DNA of 33,532 bases from Bacteroidales bacterium (lineage in GTDB: Bacteria > Bacteroidota > Bacteroidia > Bacteroidales > UBA7960): positions 1-33,532 of the forward strand of contig SKSE01000332.1 in assembly GCA_007118135.1 (NCBI GenBank), read 5' to 3'. Within the stretch, counting starts at the first letter, position 1. Each line of letters starts with the position of its first letter. Under the pieces are notes generated by a model, which had not been told where the DNA came from, ran no database searches, and worked only from the letters and a program-made list of their open reading frames with translations. Of the stretch, positions 16,582-23,541 are shown in pieces. The position numbers and the translations under genes were made by a program.

Positions 16582-18192
16582 ATGCGCACGATTATCATTA
16601 CTCAACTGCTTGTTTTCTCATTTTTGACGGGTTTTGCTCAATTACTGAAAGACGATTTTGAAGGCAACTCAACTATAAGTACGTGGTATGCAGATGATTG
16701 CTTTATGGATATCTCATTCCCTAATCCCTTCATTGATTCCATCAACCCATCTGCTGCTGTTTTAAAGTATCATGATACCGGCGGACTTTATGCCAATGTG
16801 GGATTCGATTCACCACAGATAATCAACATTTCAGATGATACACCATTTAGCCTGAAGATCTATGTGCCATCAGATGGGATAACCGGAAACCAGCCGAATC
16901 AGATTTCTTTGAAGCTTCAAAATGCAAATTTGGGTGAGCCATGGACCACTCAAAGTGAGATCATTAAACCCATTGTCCTGGATCAATGGCAGGAAGTTAC
17001 CTTTAATTTTGTAGATGATCCTTACATTAATTTAAACCCCGATTCTCCACCACCCATCCAGAGAACGGATTTTAACAGGGTTGTGCTCCAGGTTAATGGT
17101 GAAAATAATACCGATCATGTACTGGCATACATTGATGATTTTTACTTTAAAGGGGCAGAGCAGGATGAAACGGATGATTCTGTATTCGATCAGTTGGTAT
17201 GGTATGATGAATTTGAAGAGGATGGAGCATTGGATGCTACAAAATGGTTTCATCAAACCTTATTACCCGATGGTAATAGTTGGTTTAACAATGAAATTCA
17301 ACATTATACTTCCAGAATTGAAAACTCATATATTGAAAATGGTATAATGTATCTGGTTGCCAAAAAAGAGAATTTTACTTATCAGGGAATTACCAAACAA
17401 TATACATCAGCCCGCTTAAACTCAAAGTTTGCATTTACATACGGGCGTGTTGAAGTAAGGGCCAAGCTTCCAACGGGTGTTGGAACCTGGCCGGCCATCT
17501 GGACACTGGGAAAGAATATCAATGAAGTTGGTGCTTACTGGTATATTGAAGGTTATGGAACCACCGATTGGCCAGCTTGCGGAGAGATTGATATTATGGA
17601 GCACTGGGGAAGTAACCAGAACTTTGTGCAAAGTGCTATACATACTCCATCAAGTTATGGCGGAACAGTAAATCATGGCGGACAAGTCATTCCTACAGTT
17701 TCCACCGACTTTCATGTATATACACTGGACTGGTATCCCGACAGGATGGTTTTTAGTGTGGATGGTGTGGTGCATTATACTTATAATCCCACTGTTCAAA
17801 ATGCTGATACATGGCCCTTCGATGAAGACCAATACTTACTATTAAATGTAGCTATCTTACCAAACATAGACTCCGACTTCACTGAAAGCGCCATGGAAAT
17901 TGATTATGTTCGGATTTACCAGGAAAGTATACCCAGTACAGTTGAAGTTACTTTGGAAGCAAATCTGATTATTTCACCAAATCCCGTAGATTCAATGGCT
18001 TTTATTAAAAGTCCTCCCGAAGCATCGGGAAGTAAGATTTTAATTTCAGATATGCAGGGCAGATTATTAAAAACTTTGGTCATTCACTCTGAAGAAACAA
18101 TTGTTGATATGTCGGAATGGTCGCCGGGGGTGTATTTATTTCAGCAAAAGGGGACTAGCAGCAACCAGACGATAAAGGTGATAAAGAGATGA
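16582..18192 (+). CDS. T9SS-exported GH16 endo-beta-glucanase (laminarinase-like)
   Basis: ATG 16582 gives a good signal peptide (MRTIIITQLLVFSFLTGFAQ); the ORF-track ATG ten codons earlier does not. The 536-residue protein has an N-terminal carbohydrate-binding-like beta sandwich (about 22-195), a GH16 catalytic domain (about 205-455) and a T9SS sorting domain (from about 460: ISPNPVDSMAFI, PGVYLFQQKG). The catalytic signature is intact in GEIDIMEHWG, with Glu335 as the nucleophile and Glu340 as the acid/base. Flanking family motifs include WYDEFEEDGALDATKW, GRVEVRAKLPTGVGTWPAIWTLG and DFHVYTLDWYPDRMVFSVDG. This arrangement fits extracellular hydrolysis of beta-1,3 or mixed-linkage glucans such as laminarin. 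The exact substrate within GH16 cannot be set from motifs alone. Confidence 0.92.
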   Translation: MRTIIITQLLVFSFLTGFAQLLKDDFEGNSTISTWYADDCFMDISFPNPFIDSINPSAAVLKYHDTGGLYANVGFDSPQIINISDDTPFSLKIYVPSDGITGNQPNQISLKLQNANLGEPWTTQSEIIKPIVLDQWQEVTFNFVDDPYINLNPDSPPPIQRTDFNRVVLQVNGENNTDHVLAYIDDFYFKGAEQDETDDSVFDQLVWYDEFEEDGALDATKWFHQTLLPDGNSWFNNEIQHYTSRIENSYIENGIMYLVAKKENFTYQGITKQYTSARLNSKFAFTYGRVEVRAKLPTGVGTWPAIWTLGKNINEVGAYWYIEGYGTTDWPACGEIDIMEHWGSNQNFVQSAIHTPSSYGGTVNHGGQVIPTVSTDFHVYTLDWYPDRMVFSVDGVVHYTYNPTVQNADTWPFDEDQYLLLNVAILPNIDSDFTESAMEIDYVRIYQESIPSTVEVTLEANLIISPNPVDSMAFIKSPPEASGSKILISDMQGRLLKTLVIHSEETIVDMSEWSPGVYLFQQKGTSSNQTIKVIKR

Positions 18193-18284
18193 TGCATGTT
18201 GTAAGAAAATGGGGACTTTTATGGGTTGAGTGAACTTTTACTTCGGATTATTCTTTACAATCCATATTAAGTCCAATTTATAAT

Positions 18285-18327
18285 ATAAAAAACCGCAATC
18301 ACTTTAAAATTTAGTAATTGCGGTTTT
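18285..18327 (-). terminator. Rho-independent terminator downstream of tRNA-Pro
   Basis: A 15-base-pair stem with one mismatch (arms AAAACCGCAATCACT and AGTAATTGCGGTTTT) encloses a 9-base loop. On the minus strand the stem is followed by a T-run (GCGGTTTTTTAT), so it should end tRNA transcription. The plus strand has only four Ts after the stem, so it may also weakly terminate the GH16 transcript. Confidence 0.8.
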
Positions 18328-18333
18328 GCTTAG

Positions 18334-18407
18334 TCGGGGTGAGAAGACTCGAACTTCCGACCCCTTGCACCCCATGCAAGTGCGCTAGCCAACTGCGCCA
18401 CACCCCG
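18334..18407 (-). tRNA. tRNA-Pro (anticodon GGG)
   Basis: The minus strand folds into a complete 74-base cloverleaf: acceptor CGGGGTG/CACCCCG, D stem GCGC/GCGC, anticodon stem CTTGC/GCAAG with loop ATGGGGT, and T arm GGAAG-TTCGAGT-CTTCT. The anticodon is GGG. The first pair C1-G72 and discriminator A73 are the usual bacterial proline identity elements. CCA is not encoded. It has its own promoter and terminator. Confidence 0.96.
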
Positions 18408-18421
18408 ATTTTTTTGCTCTG

Positions 18422-18451
18422 CAAAAGTAATGCTTTTTTGAAAACTACAAA
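18422..18451 (-). promoter_or_regulatory. Promoter of tRNA-Pro
   Basis: On the minus strand, TTTG (18448-18451) and TACTTTTG (18422-18429) are separated by 18 bases, an exact fit to the Bacteroidetes primary sigma-factor consensus. The -7 box ends 14 bases before the mature tRNA 5' end. It is the best-formed promoter in the window. Confidence 0.75.
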
Positions 18452-18713
18452 AAACTTTTTCAAATTCTTCTGTCCCTTTGGAGATAAGCGAATAATGCTA
18501 TCTGTAAAGCAATTTTTCTTATTCCAAACTTTACGAATCTCTGATTACTTTAGCTCCTTGCTGCAAACATTCTTCAATTTATCCTGAAAATTATTACCTG
18601 CAAATCTGTAGCAGTCTGATTTCACAATTTAAAATCATTTATTGAGTTGTTAAGTGTGCTGATTGTTTATGAATTAAGAATTCCTTCAATTACTTTTCAT
18701 ATATGGTAATCAA

Positions 18714-18745
18714 TTGTGTTTGATACACATTTTTTTTTACTTTTG
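18714..18745 (+). promoter_or_regulatory. Candidate promoter for the DUF6089 gene
   Basis: TTG at 18714-18716 and TACTTTTG at 18738-18745 fit the -33/-7 consensus with a 21-base spacer. The predicted leader would be about 170 bases. Confidence 0.4.
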
Positions 18746-18925
18746 TGTGATTGCAAGTTTTTCTGAGAATGAAATTCAGATGAAATTCATTAGGTACTTA
18801 TACTAATATAAAATACGTTCTTACCCTTATTGTGGTATAGTTCTTTTTTATTTAGTTTTAAACGCACAAAAGGGATTAAAATATCGACAAAGCGATTTTA
18901 TTTATTTCTGTGAAAGGGTCTTTAT

Positions 18926-19786
18926 ATGAAAATTAAATTCAAATTATTGCTTATTTTGCTTACGGTATTGTTCGTAAATAATGCAATAGCCCAGCATCAC
19001 AACACCCAAACCAGCACACGTAATCCGAAAAAATTAAATTACAGGAACTTTGTTTTGCCGGGTCCGCATTTTGAAATGGGTCTTAAACTTGGAGGTGCCA
19101 ATTCAATTACTGATATTGGTTCAAGCCAGGTTGGTGAACAGGCATCATTATTTGATATATATTCACGCGGATTAATGCCTGCACTCTCGATTTATGGAAG
19201 ATATCATTTTGGAGCTGATTTTGCCATTAAAAGCACTTTTACAGCCCTTATGCTTAAGGGAAACGATAGGTGGTCGCCCGAAATTGAAATAGTAGAAAGA
19301 GCTAAATCATTCAGCAATACTCTTTATGAGTTTGGCCTGGTTGGTGAGTTATACCTTCCGCGTAACTATGCCAATCCAAAACAGGATTTCAGGTTCTTTT
19401 GGATTGATCTTTACCTTTTTACTGGCTTATCTGCTTTTTACCATGAACCTGAAGTAAGAGGACCCATTATTGACGAATATGACTTTGAGATTTTAAACTC
19501 AGATGATATTTACAATAATTATCAATTAGCCATTCCTTTGGGGGCAGGAACCACACTGAATCTTTATAACCGCTGGACCATCGGGTTTGACATTAATTTC
19601 AGGTACACCTTCTTTGATTATCTTGATGGTTTCAGAAGACCTTACAGCAATCGTAATGACTTTTTCTTTACAGGCAATCTCAGTCTTGGTTATATTATTA
19701 ATTCCGACCCTCGTCGTTCAAATCGTATTGCCAGAGATAGAGTTTTCAGACCCAAAAGAGGGGATAGGCTTGTAGGAAAACGTTAA
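18926..19786 (+). CDS. DUF6089-type outer-membrane beta-barrel protein
   Basis: This 286-residue protein has a signal peptide (MKIKFKLLLILLTVLFVNNAIAQ) followed by a beta-barrel pattern of the DUF6089 type. The barrel opens with GPHFEMGLKLGGANSITDIG and continues with strands such as SIYGRYHFGADFAIKSTFTALML, YEFGLVGELYLP, WIDLYLFTGLSAFYH, FDINFRYTFFDYLDGF and FFFTGNLSLGYII. A basic tail (RRSNRIARDRVFRPKRGDRLVGKR) extends past the last strand, which is unusual for a barrel and may lie in the periplasm. The family is widespread in Bacteroidetes and has no firm function. The gene converges on the cobalamin adenosyltransferase gene 52 bases further on. Confidence 0.78.
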   Translation: MKIKFKLLLILLTVLFVNNAIAQHHNTQTSTRNPKKLNYRNFVLPGPHFEMGLKLGGANSITDIGSSQVGEQASLFDIYSRGLMPALSIYGRYHFGADFAIKSTFTALMLKGNDRWSPEIEIVERAKSFSNTLYEFGLVGELYLPRNYANPKQDFRFFWIDLYLFTGLSAFYHEPEVRGPIIDEYDFEILNSDDIYNNYQLAIPLGAGTTLNLYNRWTIGFDINFRYTFFDYLDGFRRPYSNRNDFFFTGNLSLGYIINSDPRRSNRIARDRVFRPKRGDRLVGKR

Positions 19787-19838
19787 AACTGCTTTTACGA
19801 TTTTAAAGCACAAATTCTTTTCAGGGTCTGCAATGATT

Positions 19839-20402
19839 TTATTCACAGGCTCTTGCCTTCCATATGATATCACTGGCTCCTGCATCCTGAGCCAGCTTTC
19901 GGGCCAGCACAAAGAAATAGTCTGAAAGTCGGTTGATATACTTAATAATGATTTCCTGAACCTGCATTTTATCCGAAAGTGTAATGATGATCCTTTCAGC
20001 ACGACGACAAACGCAGCGGGCCACATGAGCATAAGATGCTGCCATTCCTCCTCCGGGCAAGATAAAATTGGTTAGTTCAGGGAGTTCTTCATTCATTACA
20101 TCAATTTCTGTTTCCAGCAGAGTGATGTCGCTTTCTTTAAGGCAGGGTAACTGAATAATCTTATCGGTTTCATCTTTGGCCAGCAAGGATTCGGCAATGA
20201 ACAGACATTCCTGAATCTGCAGTAAAATTTCTTTGTAATGAGAATTTATATCATGATCTCTTATCAAACCAACAAATGAATTGAGTTCGTCAACAGTACC
20301 ATAGGCTTCGATACGCAGGTGATCTTTGGGAACACGCTTGCCACCTATGAGAGATGTTTCGCCTTTATCTCCTGTTTTCGTATAAATTTTCCAGCTTTCC
20401 AT
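19839..20402 (-). CDS. Cob(I)alamin adenosyltransferase (PduO type)
   Basis: This enzyme transfers the adenosyl group of ATP to cob(I)alamin to make coenzyme B12. I choose the start at 20402 (MESWKIYTKTGDKG), since the family begins here; the 24 extra ORF residues look non-coding. At 187 residues the length is normal. Signatures seen are the ATP-binding N-terminus YTKTGDKGETSLIGGKRVPK, the AYGTVDELNSFVGL helix, the RCVCRRAERII motif and the C-terminal YINRLSDYFFVLAR. The enzyme acts in the cytoplasm as a trimer in this family. It lies 81 bases downstream of the ABC ATPase gene, with no terminator or clear promoter between them, so cotranscription is likely. No cobalamin riboswitch is visible. 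Confidence 0.92.
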   Translation of the reverse strand: MESWKIYTKTGDKGETSLIGGKRVPKDHLRIEAYGTVDELNSFVGLIRDHDINSHYKEILLQIQECLFIAESLLAKDETDKIIQLPCLKESDITLLETEIDVMNEELPELTNFILPGGGMAASYAHVARCVCRRAERIIITLSDKMQVQEIIIKYINRLSDYFFVLARKLAQDAGASDIIWKARACE

Positions 20403-20483
20403 AACAACTAATTTAAATCTGATACATTGTTTGTTTTTATTATCAGAAGCAAGCTGGTGGCAGGTTAACGGCAAAACCTTATA

Positions 20484-21218
20484 TTAATCACCTGAAGCTT
20501 CCATTTCTACAGCTACTTTTTTGGGACTGGAATTGGTTTTATCTGATTCAATTTCACCATCCCATAGCTTAATTACCCGATGTGCATGCAAAGCAATGTC
20601 TTCTTCATGAGTTACCACGATAATAGTGTTTCCTGCTTCATGGATCTCCTGAAACAAGCCCATGATCTCGATAGAAGTCTTGGAGTCAAGGTTACCAGTT
20701 GGCTCATCTGCAAGAATTATAGAAGGGTTATTAACCAAAGCTCTTGCCACGGCTACCCGCTGGCGTTGACCACCTGATAATTCGTTGGGCTTGTGATGAA
20801 CCCGATCTGATAGTCCAACCTGATCCAGTACTTTTAATGCTCTTTTTTCACGTTCTGCTTTGCTTATGCCGGAGTAAATAAGAGGTAATGCAACATTATC
20901 GAGAGCTGTAGAACGCGGTAAAAGGTTAAATGTTTGAAAGACGAAGCCAATTTCTTTATTTCTTATTTCAGCAAGTTGGTTATCAACGAGTTTGCTTACA
21001 TCGTGCCTGTTAAGGTAGTAACTTCCTGAAGTGGGAGAGTCAAGACATCCTAAAATATTCATAAGTGTGGATTTTCCTGAACCGGAAGGACCCATAAGGG
21101 CAATGTATTCATTTTTATAAAGAGAAACAGAAACCGATTGCAGTGCACGCACAATTTCAGTTCCTACTTTATAGTGTTTTGTAAGCTTCTCTAACCTGAT
21201 TAATTCTTGCTTTTCCAT
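20484..21218 (-). CDS. ABC transporter ATP-binding protein, LolD/MacB type
   Basis: This is a 244-residue ATPase of the LolD/MacB/FtsE subfamily, which powers lipoprotein release, peptide export or envelope remodelling rather than uptake. Motifs are complete: Walker [13 protein letters not shown] (about 42-53), signature [15 protein letters not shown] (about 147-161), Walker B with the subfamily-typical [10 protein letters not shown], and the H-loop in VVTHEE. A C-terminal tail of about 20 residues ([20 protein letters not shown]) extends beyond the core. No MacB-type permease gene lies next to it, so its membrane partner must be encoded elsewhere. It lies between the methyltransferase and cobalamin adenosyltransferase genes. 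A -7 element is found 27 bases upstream. Confidence 0.88.
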   Translation of the reverse strand: MEKQELIRLEKLTKHYKVGTEIVRALQSVSVSLYKNEYIALMGPSGSGKSTLMNILGCLDSPTSGSYYLNRHDVSKLVDNQLAEIRNKEIGFVFQTFNLLPRSTALDNVALPLIYSGISKAEREKRALKVLDQVGLSDRVHHKPNELSGGQRQRVAVARALVNNPSIILADEPTGNLDSKTSIEIMGLFQEIHEAGNTIIVVTHEEDIALHAHRVIKLWDGEIESDKTNSSPKKVAVEMEASGD

Positions 21219-21245
21219 TTTTTATAATAAAATTATGTCGGGCAA

Positions 21246-21253
21246 CAAAGATA
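21246..21253 (-). promoter_or_regulatory. Candidate -7 element TATCTTTG for the ABC ATPase gene
   Basis: An exact TAnnTTTG match on the minus strand lies 27 bases before the ATPase start codon, in the gap to the methyltransferase gene. No -33 TTTG is seen. Confidence 0.4.
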
Positions 21254-21276
21254 GTAAATAAGAAATGTAAATATTT

Positions 21277-22080
21277 TTAAAACCTTATTGCAAATTCCTG
21301 TTTCTTTAGTCGGATGTCAAAAAATACTATTCCCATCCGAAACAAATCAATTGAAAGCGTAACATCATTGTGATTCTTAATTTCTTTCCAGGCATTAAGC
21401 ATGGATTCCGACCAGCGAATATCATCAATGATCACAACACCTTCCGGATTTATATGTTTGATTAGTTTTTGAAAATATTCAAGGGTTCTGGAGCCACGGT
21501 GGTTACCATCCATAAATACCAGATCATAGCTTTTTCCGGAAATTACGTCTTCCAGAATAAAATCAAAATTACCACGATGCAGGATAATATTTGTGAATTT
21601 GTTTTCTGAAAAATAATTCCCTGCCAATTCAGCAATGGGGTAAGCCCCTTCTATGCTGTCAATTATCACATGGGCTCCTGCCAGGCTCATGTAAGATGTT
21701 GTTACACCGAAGCTTGTGCCCATTTCAAGCACATTGCGGCAATCAAAATATTTTATCATCCTGTAAAAAAGCCGGCAATAACGGGGTTGCTGTAATGAAT
21801 TGAGAGCAATTTGCCTGACCTCTATTCTTTTTATTTTTTTATTCGAATTATTGTTTCTTTGGTTTCTTTTTCCTGCCCCCAAATCAATGTATTCAAGTAT
21901 TGTATGATCATTTTTAAGGTTCCTGCGATGCTTTTCCGGAATCTCAAACAAAGATTTTTCTGATTCCCTGTAAAGGCATTGGTCAAGAAACTGATATAAA
22001 AAAGGACTATGTATCCCATGTCTTGCTTTGGAGTTTATGAGCCATTGCAGGTATTCTTTTGCTGTAAAAAAAGCATTCAT
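21277..22080 (-). CDS. Class I SAM-dependent methyltransferase
   Basis: This 267-residue protein carries a Rossmann-type SAM-binding domain in its C-terminal half. Motif I is VLEMGTSFGVTTSYM (about 115-129), the acidic residue after strand beta2 is in IIDSIEG, and motif IV is YDLVFMDGNHRGSRTLEYF, as in Methyltransf_24/O-methyltransferase-like enzymes. Strand beta5 follows as GVVIIDDIRWSESM. The N-terminal part (about 1-105) starts with EYLQWLINSKARHGIHSPFLYQFLDQCLY, a stretch seen in Bacteroidetes homologues. The HGIHSPF motif may contribute to substrate binding. The substrate is unknown. It may be cotranscribed with the ABC ATPase gene, though a -7 box lies between them. Confidence 0.82.
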   Translation of the reverse strand: MNAFFTAKEYLQWLINSKARHGIHSPFLYQFLDQCLYRESEKSLFEIPEKHRRNLKNDHTILEYIDLGAGKRNQRNNNSNKKIKRIEVRQIALNSLQQPRYCRLFYRMIKYFDCRNVLEMGTSFGVTTSYMSLAGAHVIIDSIEGAYPIAELAGNYFSENKFTNIILHRGNFDFILEDVISGKSYDLVFMDGNHRGSRTLEYFQKLIKHINPEGVVIIDDIRWSESMLNAWKEIKNHNDVTLSIDLFRMGIVFFDIRLKKQEFAIRF

Positions 22081-22124
22081 GGGGTGTAACAGATTTTTAT
22101 TAAAAAGATACTTTTAATGTGTTG

Positions 22125-22132
22125 CAAATTTA
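22125..22132 (-). promoter_or_regulatory. Candidate -7 element TAAATTTG for the methyltransferase gene
   Basis: An exact TAnnTTTG match on the minus strand, 44 bases before the start codon. A suitable -33 element is not visible. Confidence 0.38.
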
Positions 22133-22375
22133 ATTATTATGCCGGTGGTAAGGGAATATAGAATTATCAAATTTTTATCCTGAATCTTTTTAATCTGCTA
22201 AATGTATCTTTAAGATAAAACCTTATATGGTGTACGATATTTTTTATTAATTTGCAGTCAAATTTTTTATATCGATCTTTCAGGGATACTTTTTTACAAC
22301 ATCTTGTTTCTCAGTTTGTAATAAATTTAATTTAAAGTTCTTGAAAATAGCAGTTTATCCAAAAAATCTTGTCAA

Positions 22376-23422
22376 ATGATGAAGCATTTTTTTCTTTCAT
22401 TTATGATGGTGTGCTTATTTACCGGCACACTTTTATCGCAGGTTGCAGATACCGTTCGTATTGGCAGGCAGAATTTAATGCAGGCCGAAAAAGCATACAA
22501 TGATGGTATTTCCCTGTTTAATGAATCAAAACTGACCGAAAGTATGCAAATGTTTAATGAAGCCATTTCATTAAGACCTGATTTCTTTCAGGCATACTAC
22601 AATCGAGGTGTCGTTAAAGCAGAAACAGGTGATGTTAATGGTGCTCTTGAAGATTTCAGGATAGCCATTGATGCCAATCCCGAATTTGCTATGGCATATT
22701 TTGCGAGAGGCAAAGTGCTAATGGGCCAAGGTGACAAACAAGCTGCAATAAGTGATTTTACCCAGACACTTGCCTGTAATGAAAGGCTTTATTTTGCCCA
22801 TTACTACAGGGGCACACTTTACATGAAAAAAAATGATTTTGATAAGGCAATAGAAGATTTTACAGCTGCAATTAATATCAGAGCAGATTTTGCTCATGCA
22901 TATAATGACAGGGGAAGTGCCCGGAAACAAAAAGGTGAGTTGCAGGCTGCCATATCTGATTATCAGCAGGCTGTATTACTTGACCCAGGTATGGCACTGG
23001 CATATAATAACCTGGGAAGTATCAGGCTCGAACTGGAACAATACAACCAGGCCCACGATCTTTTTACAACAGCAATAAATCTTTCACAGGGTTACAAAAA
23101 GGCTTTGAACAACAGGGCCATTGCAAATATGAAGCTTGGCAGGTATGATATGGCTCTTGAAGATATTAATAGTGTTCTTGATGAAAACCCTGAAAACTAC
23201 ATAGCACTTACCACAAGGGGAATGATTAAATACCGTATTAAGGATTATGAAGGTGCAGCAAAAGATTATACTCTGGCAATCAGGCTCAACCCGGATTATG
23301 CACCGGCTTACCTGAACAGAGGTATTGTACGCGAAATGCTCAGAGATCCCGGGGGAGCTCAACTTGACTGGGAGAAAGCAGCCAACCTGGGAATTGTGAG
23401 GGCATCAGAATATCTGGAATAA
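22376..23422 (+). CDS. Secreted TPR-repeat protein
   Basis: This 348-residue protein has a signal peptide (MMKHFFLSFMMVCLFTGTLLSQ) and about nine consecutive tetratricopeptide repeats filling the rest of the chain. Examples are AYYNRGVVKAETGDVNGALEDFRIAIDANPEF, AYNDRGSARKQKGELQAAISDYQQAVLLDPGM and AYLNRGIVREMLRDPGGAQLDWEKAANLG. The repeats are close to the TPR consensus. It is probably a periplasmic scaffold. The ATG codons at 22376 and 22379 cannot be separated. It precedes the PorE-like gene by only a short gap in the same orientation, so the two are likely cotranscribed and may work in one envelope complex. Confidence 0.85.
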   Translation: MMKHFFLSFMMVCLFTGTLLSQVADTVRIGRQNLMQAEKAYNDGISLFNESKLTESMQMFNEAISLRPDFFQAYYNRGVVKAETGDVNGALEDFRIAIDANPEFAMAYFARGKVLMGQGDKQAAISDFTQTLACNERLYFAHYYRGTLYMKKNDFDKAIEDFTAAINIRADFAHAYNDRGSARKQKGELQAAISDYQQAVLLDPGMALAYNNLGSIRLELEQYNQAHDLFTTAINLSQGYKKALNNRAIANMKLGRYDMALEDINSVLDENPENYIALTTRGMIKYRIKDYEGAAKDYTLAIRLNPDYAPAYLNRGIVREMLRDPGGAQLDWEKAANLGIVRASEYLE

Positions 23423-23541
23423 TTTATTTGAAAGTTAATTAACAAGTTGATTTACAGTTTTAGATTGTGAAACAGAAAATTAAAAGAACCATGGGCGGTA
23501 TAATAAATAAACACAGGTGTTATATAACGTTTGTAAAAGGT

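Larger units (their letters stand above)
18408..18925. other. 518-base non-coding stretch after the tRNA
   Basis: No credible gene is seen. It contains the tRNA promoter (18422-18451, minus strand) and a candidate promoter for the DUF6089 gene (18714-18745). A short stem TGTGT-TTGAT-ACACA followed by about nine Ts (18715-18738) could act as a weak plus-strand terminator. The rest is AT-rich with no recognised structure. Confidence 0.5.

Noticed and set aside
18318-18587. 89-residue plus-strand ORF (MRFCLVGVRRLELPTPCTPCKCASQLRHTP...)
   Set aside because: It lies over the antisense strand of tRNA-Pro and its terminator. The VRRLELPTPCTP... stretch is a common false ORF produced by antisense tRNA sequence.
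19839-20474. Longer form of the cobalamin adenosyltransferase starting at 20474
   Set aside because: The extra 24 residues (MPLTCHQLASDNKNK...) do not resemble the family, which starts at the YTKTGDKG region; ATG 20402 is preferred.
20403-20483. Possible cobalamin riboswitch before the adenosyltransferase gene
   Set aside because: The 81-base gap is too short for a B12 aptamer and shows no B12-box-like sequence.
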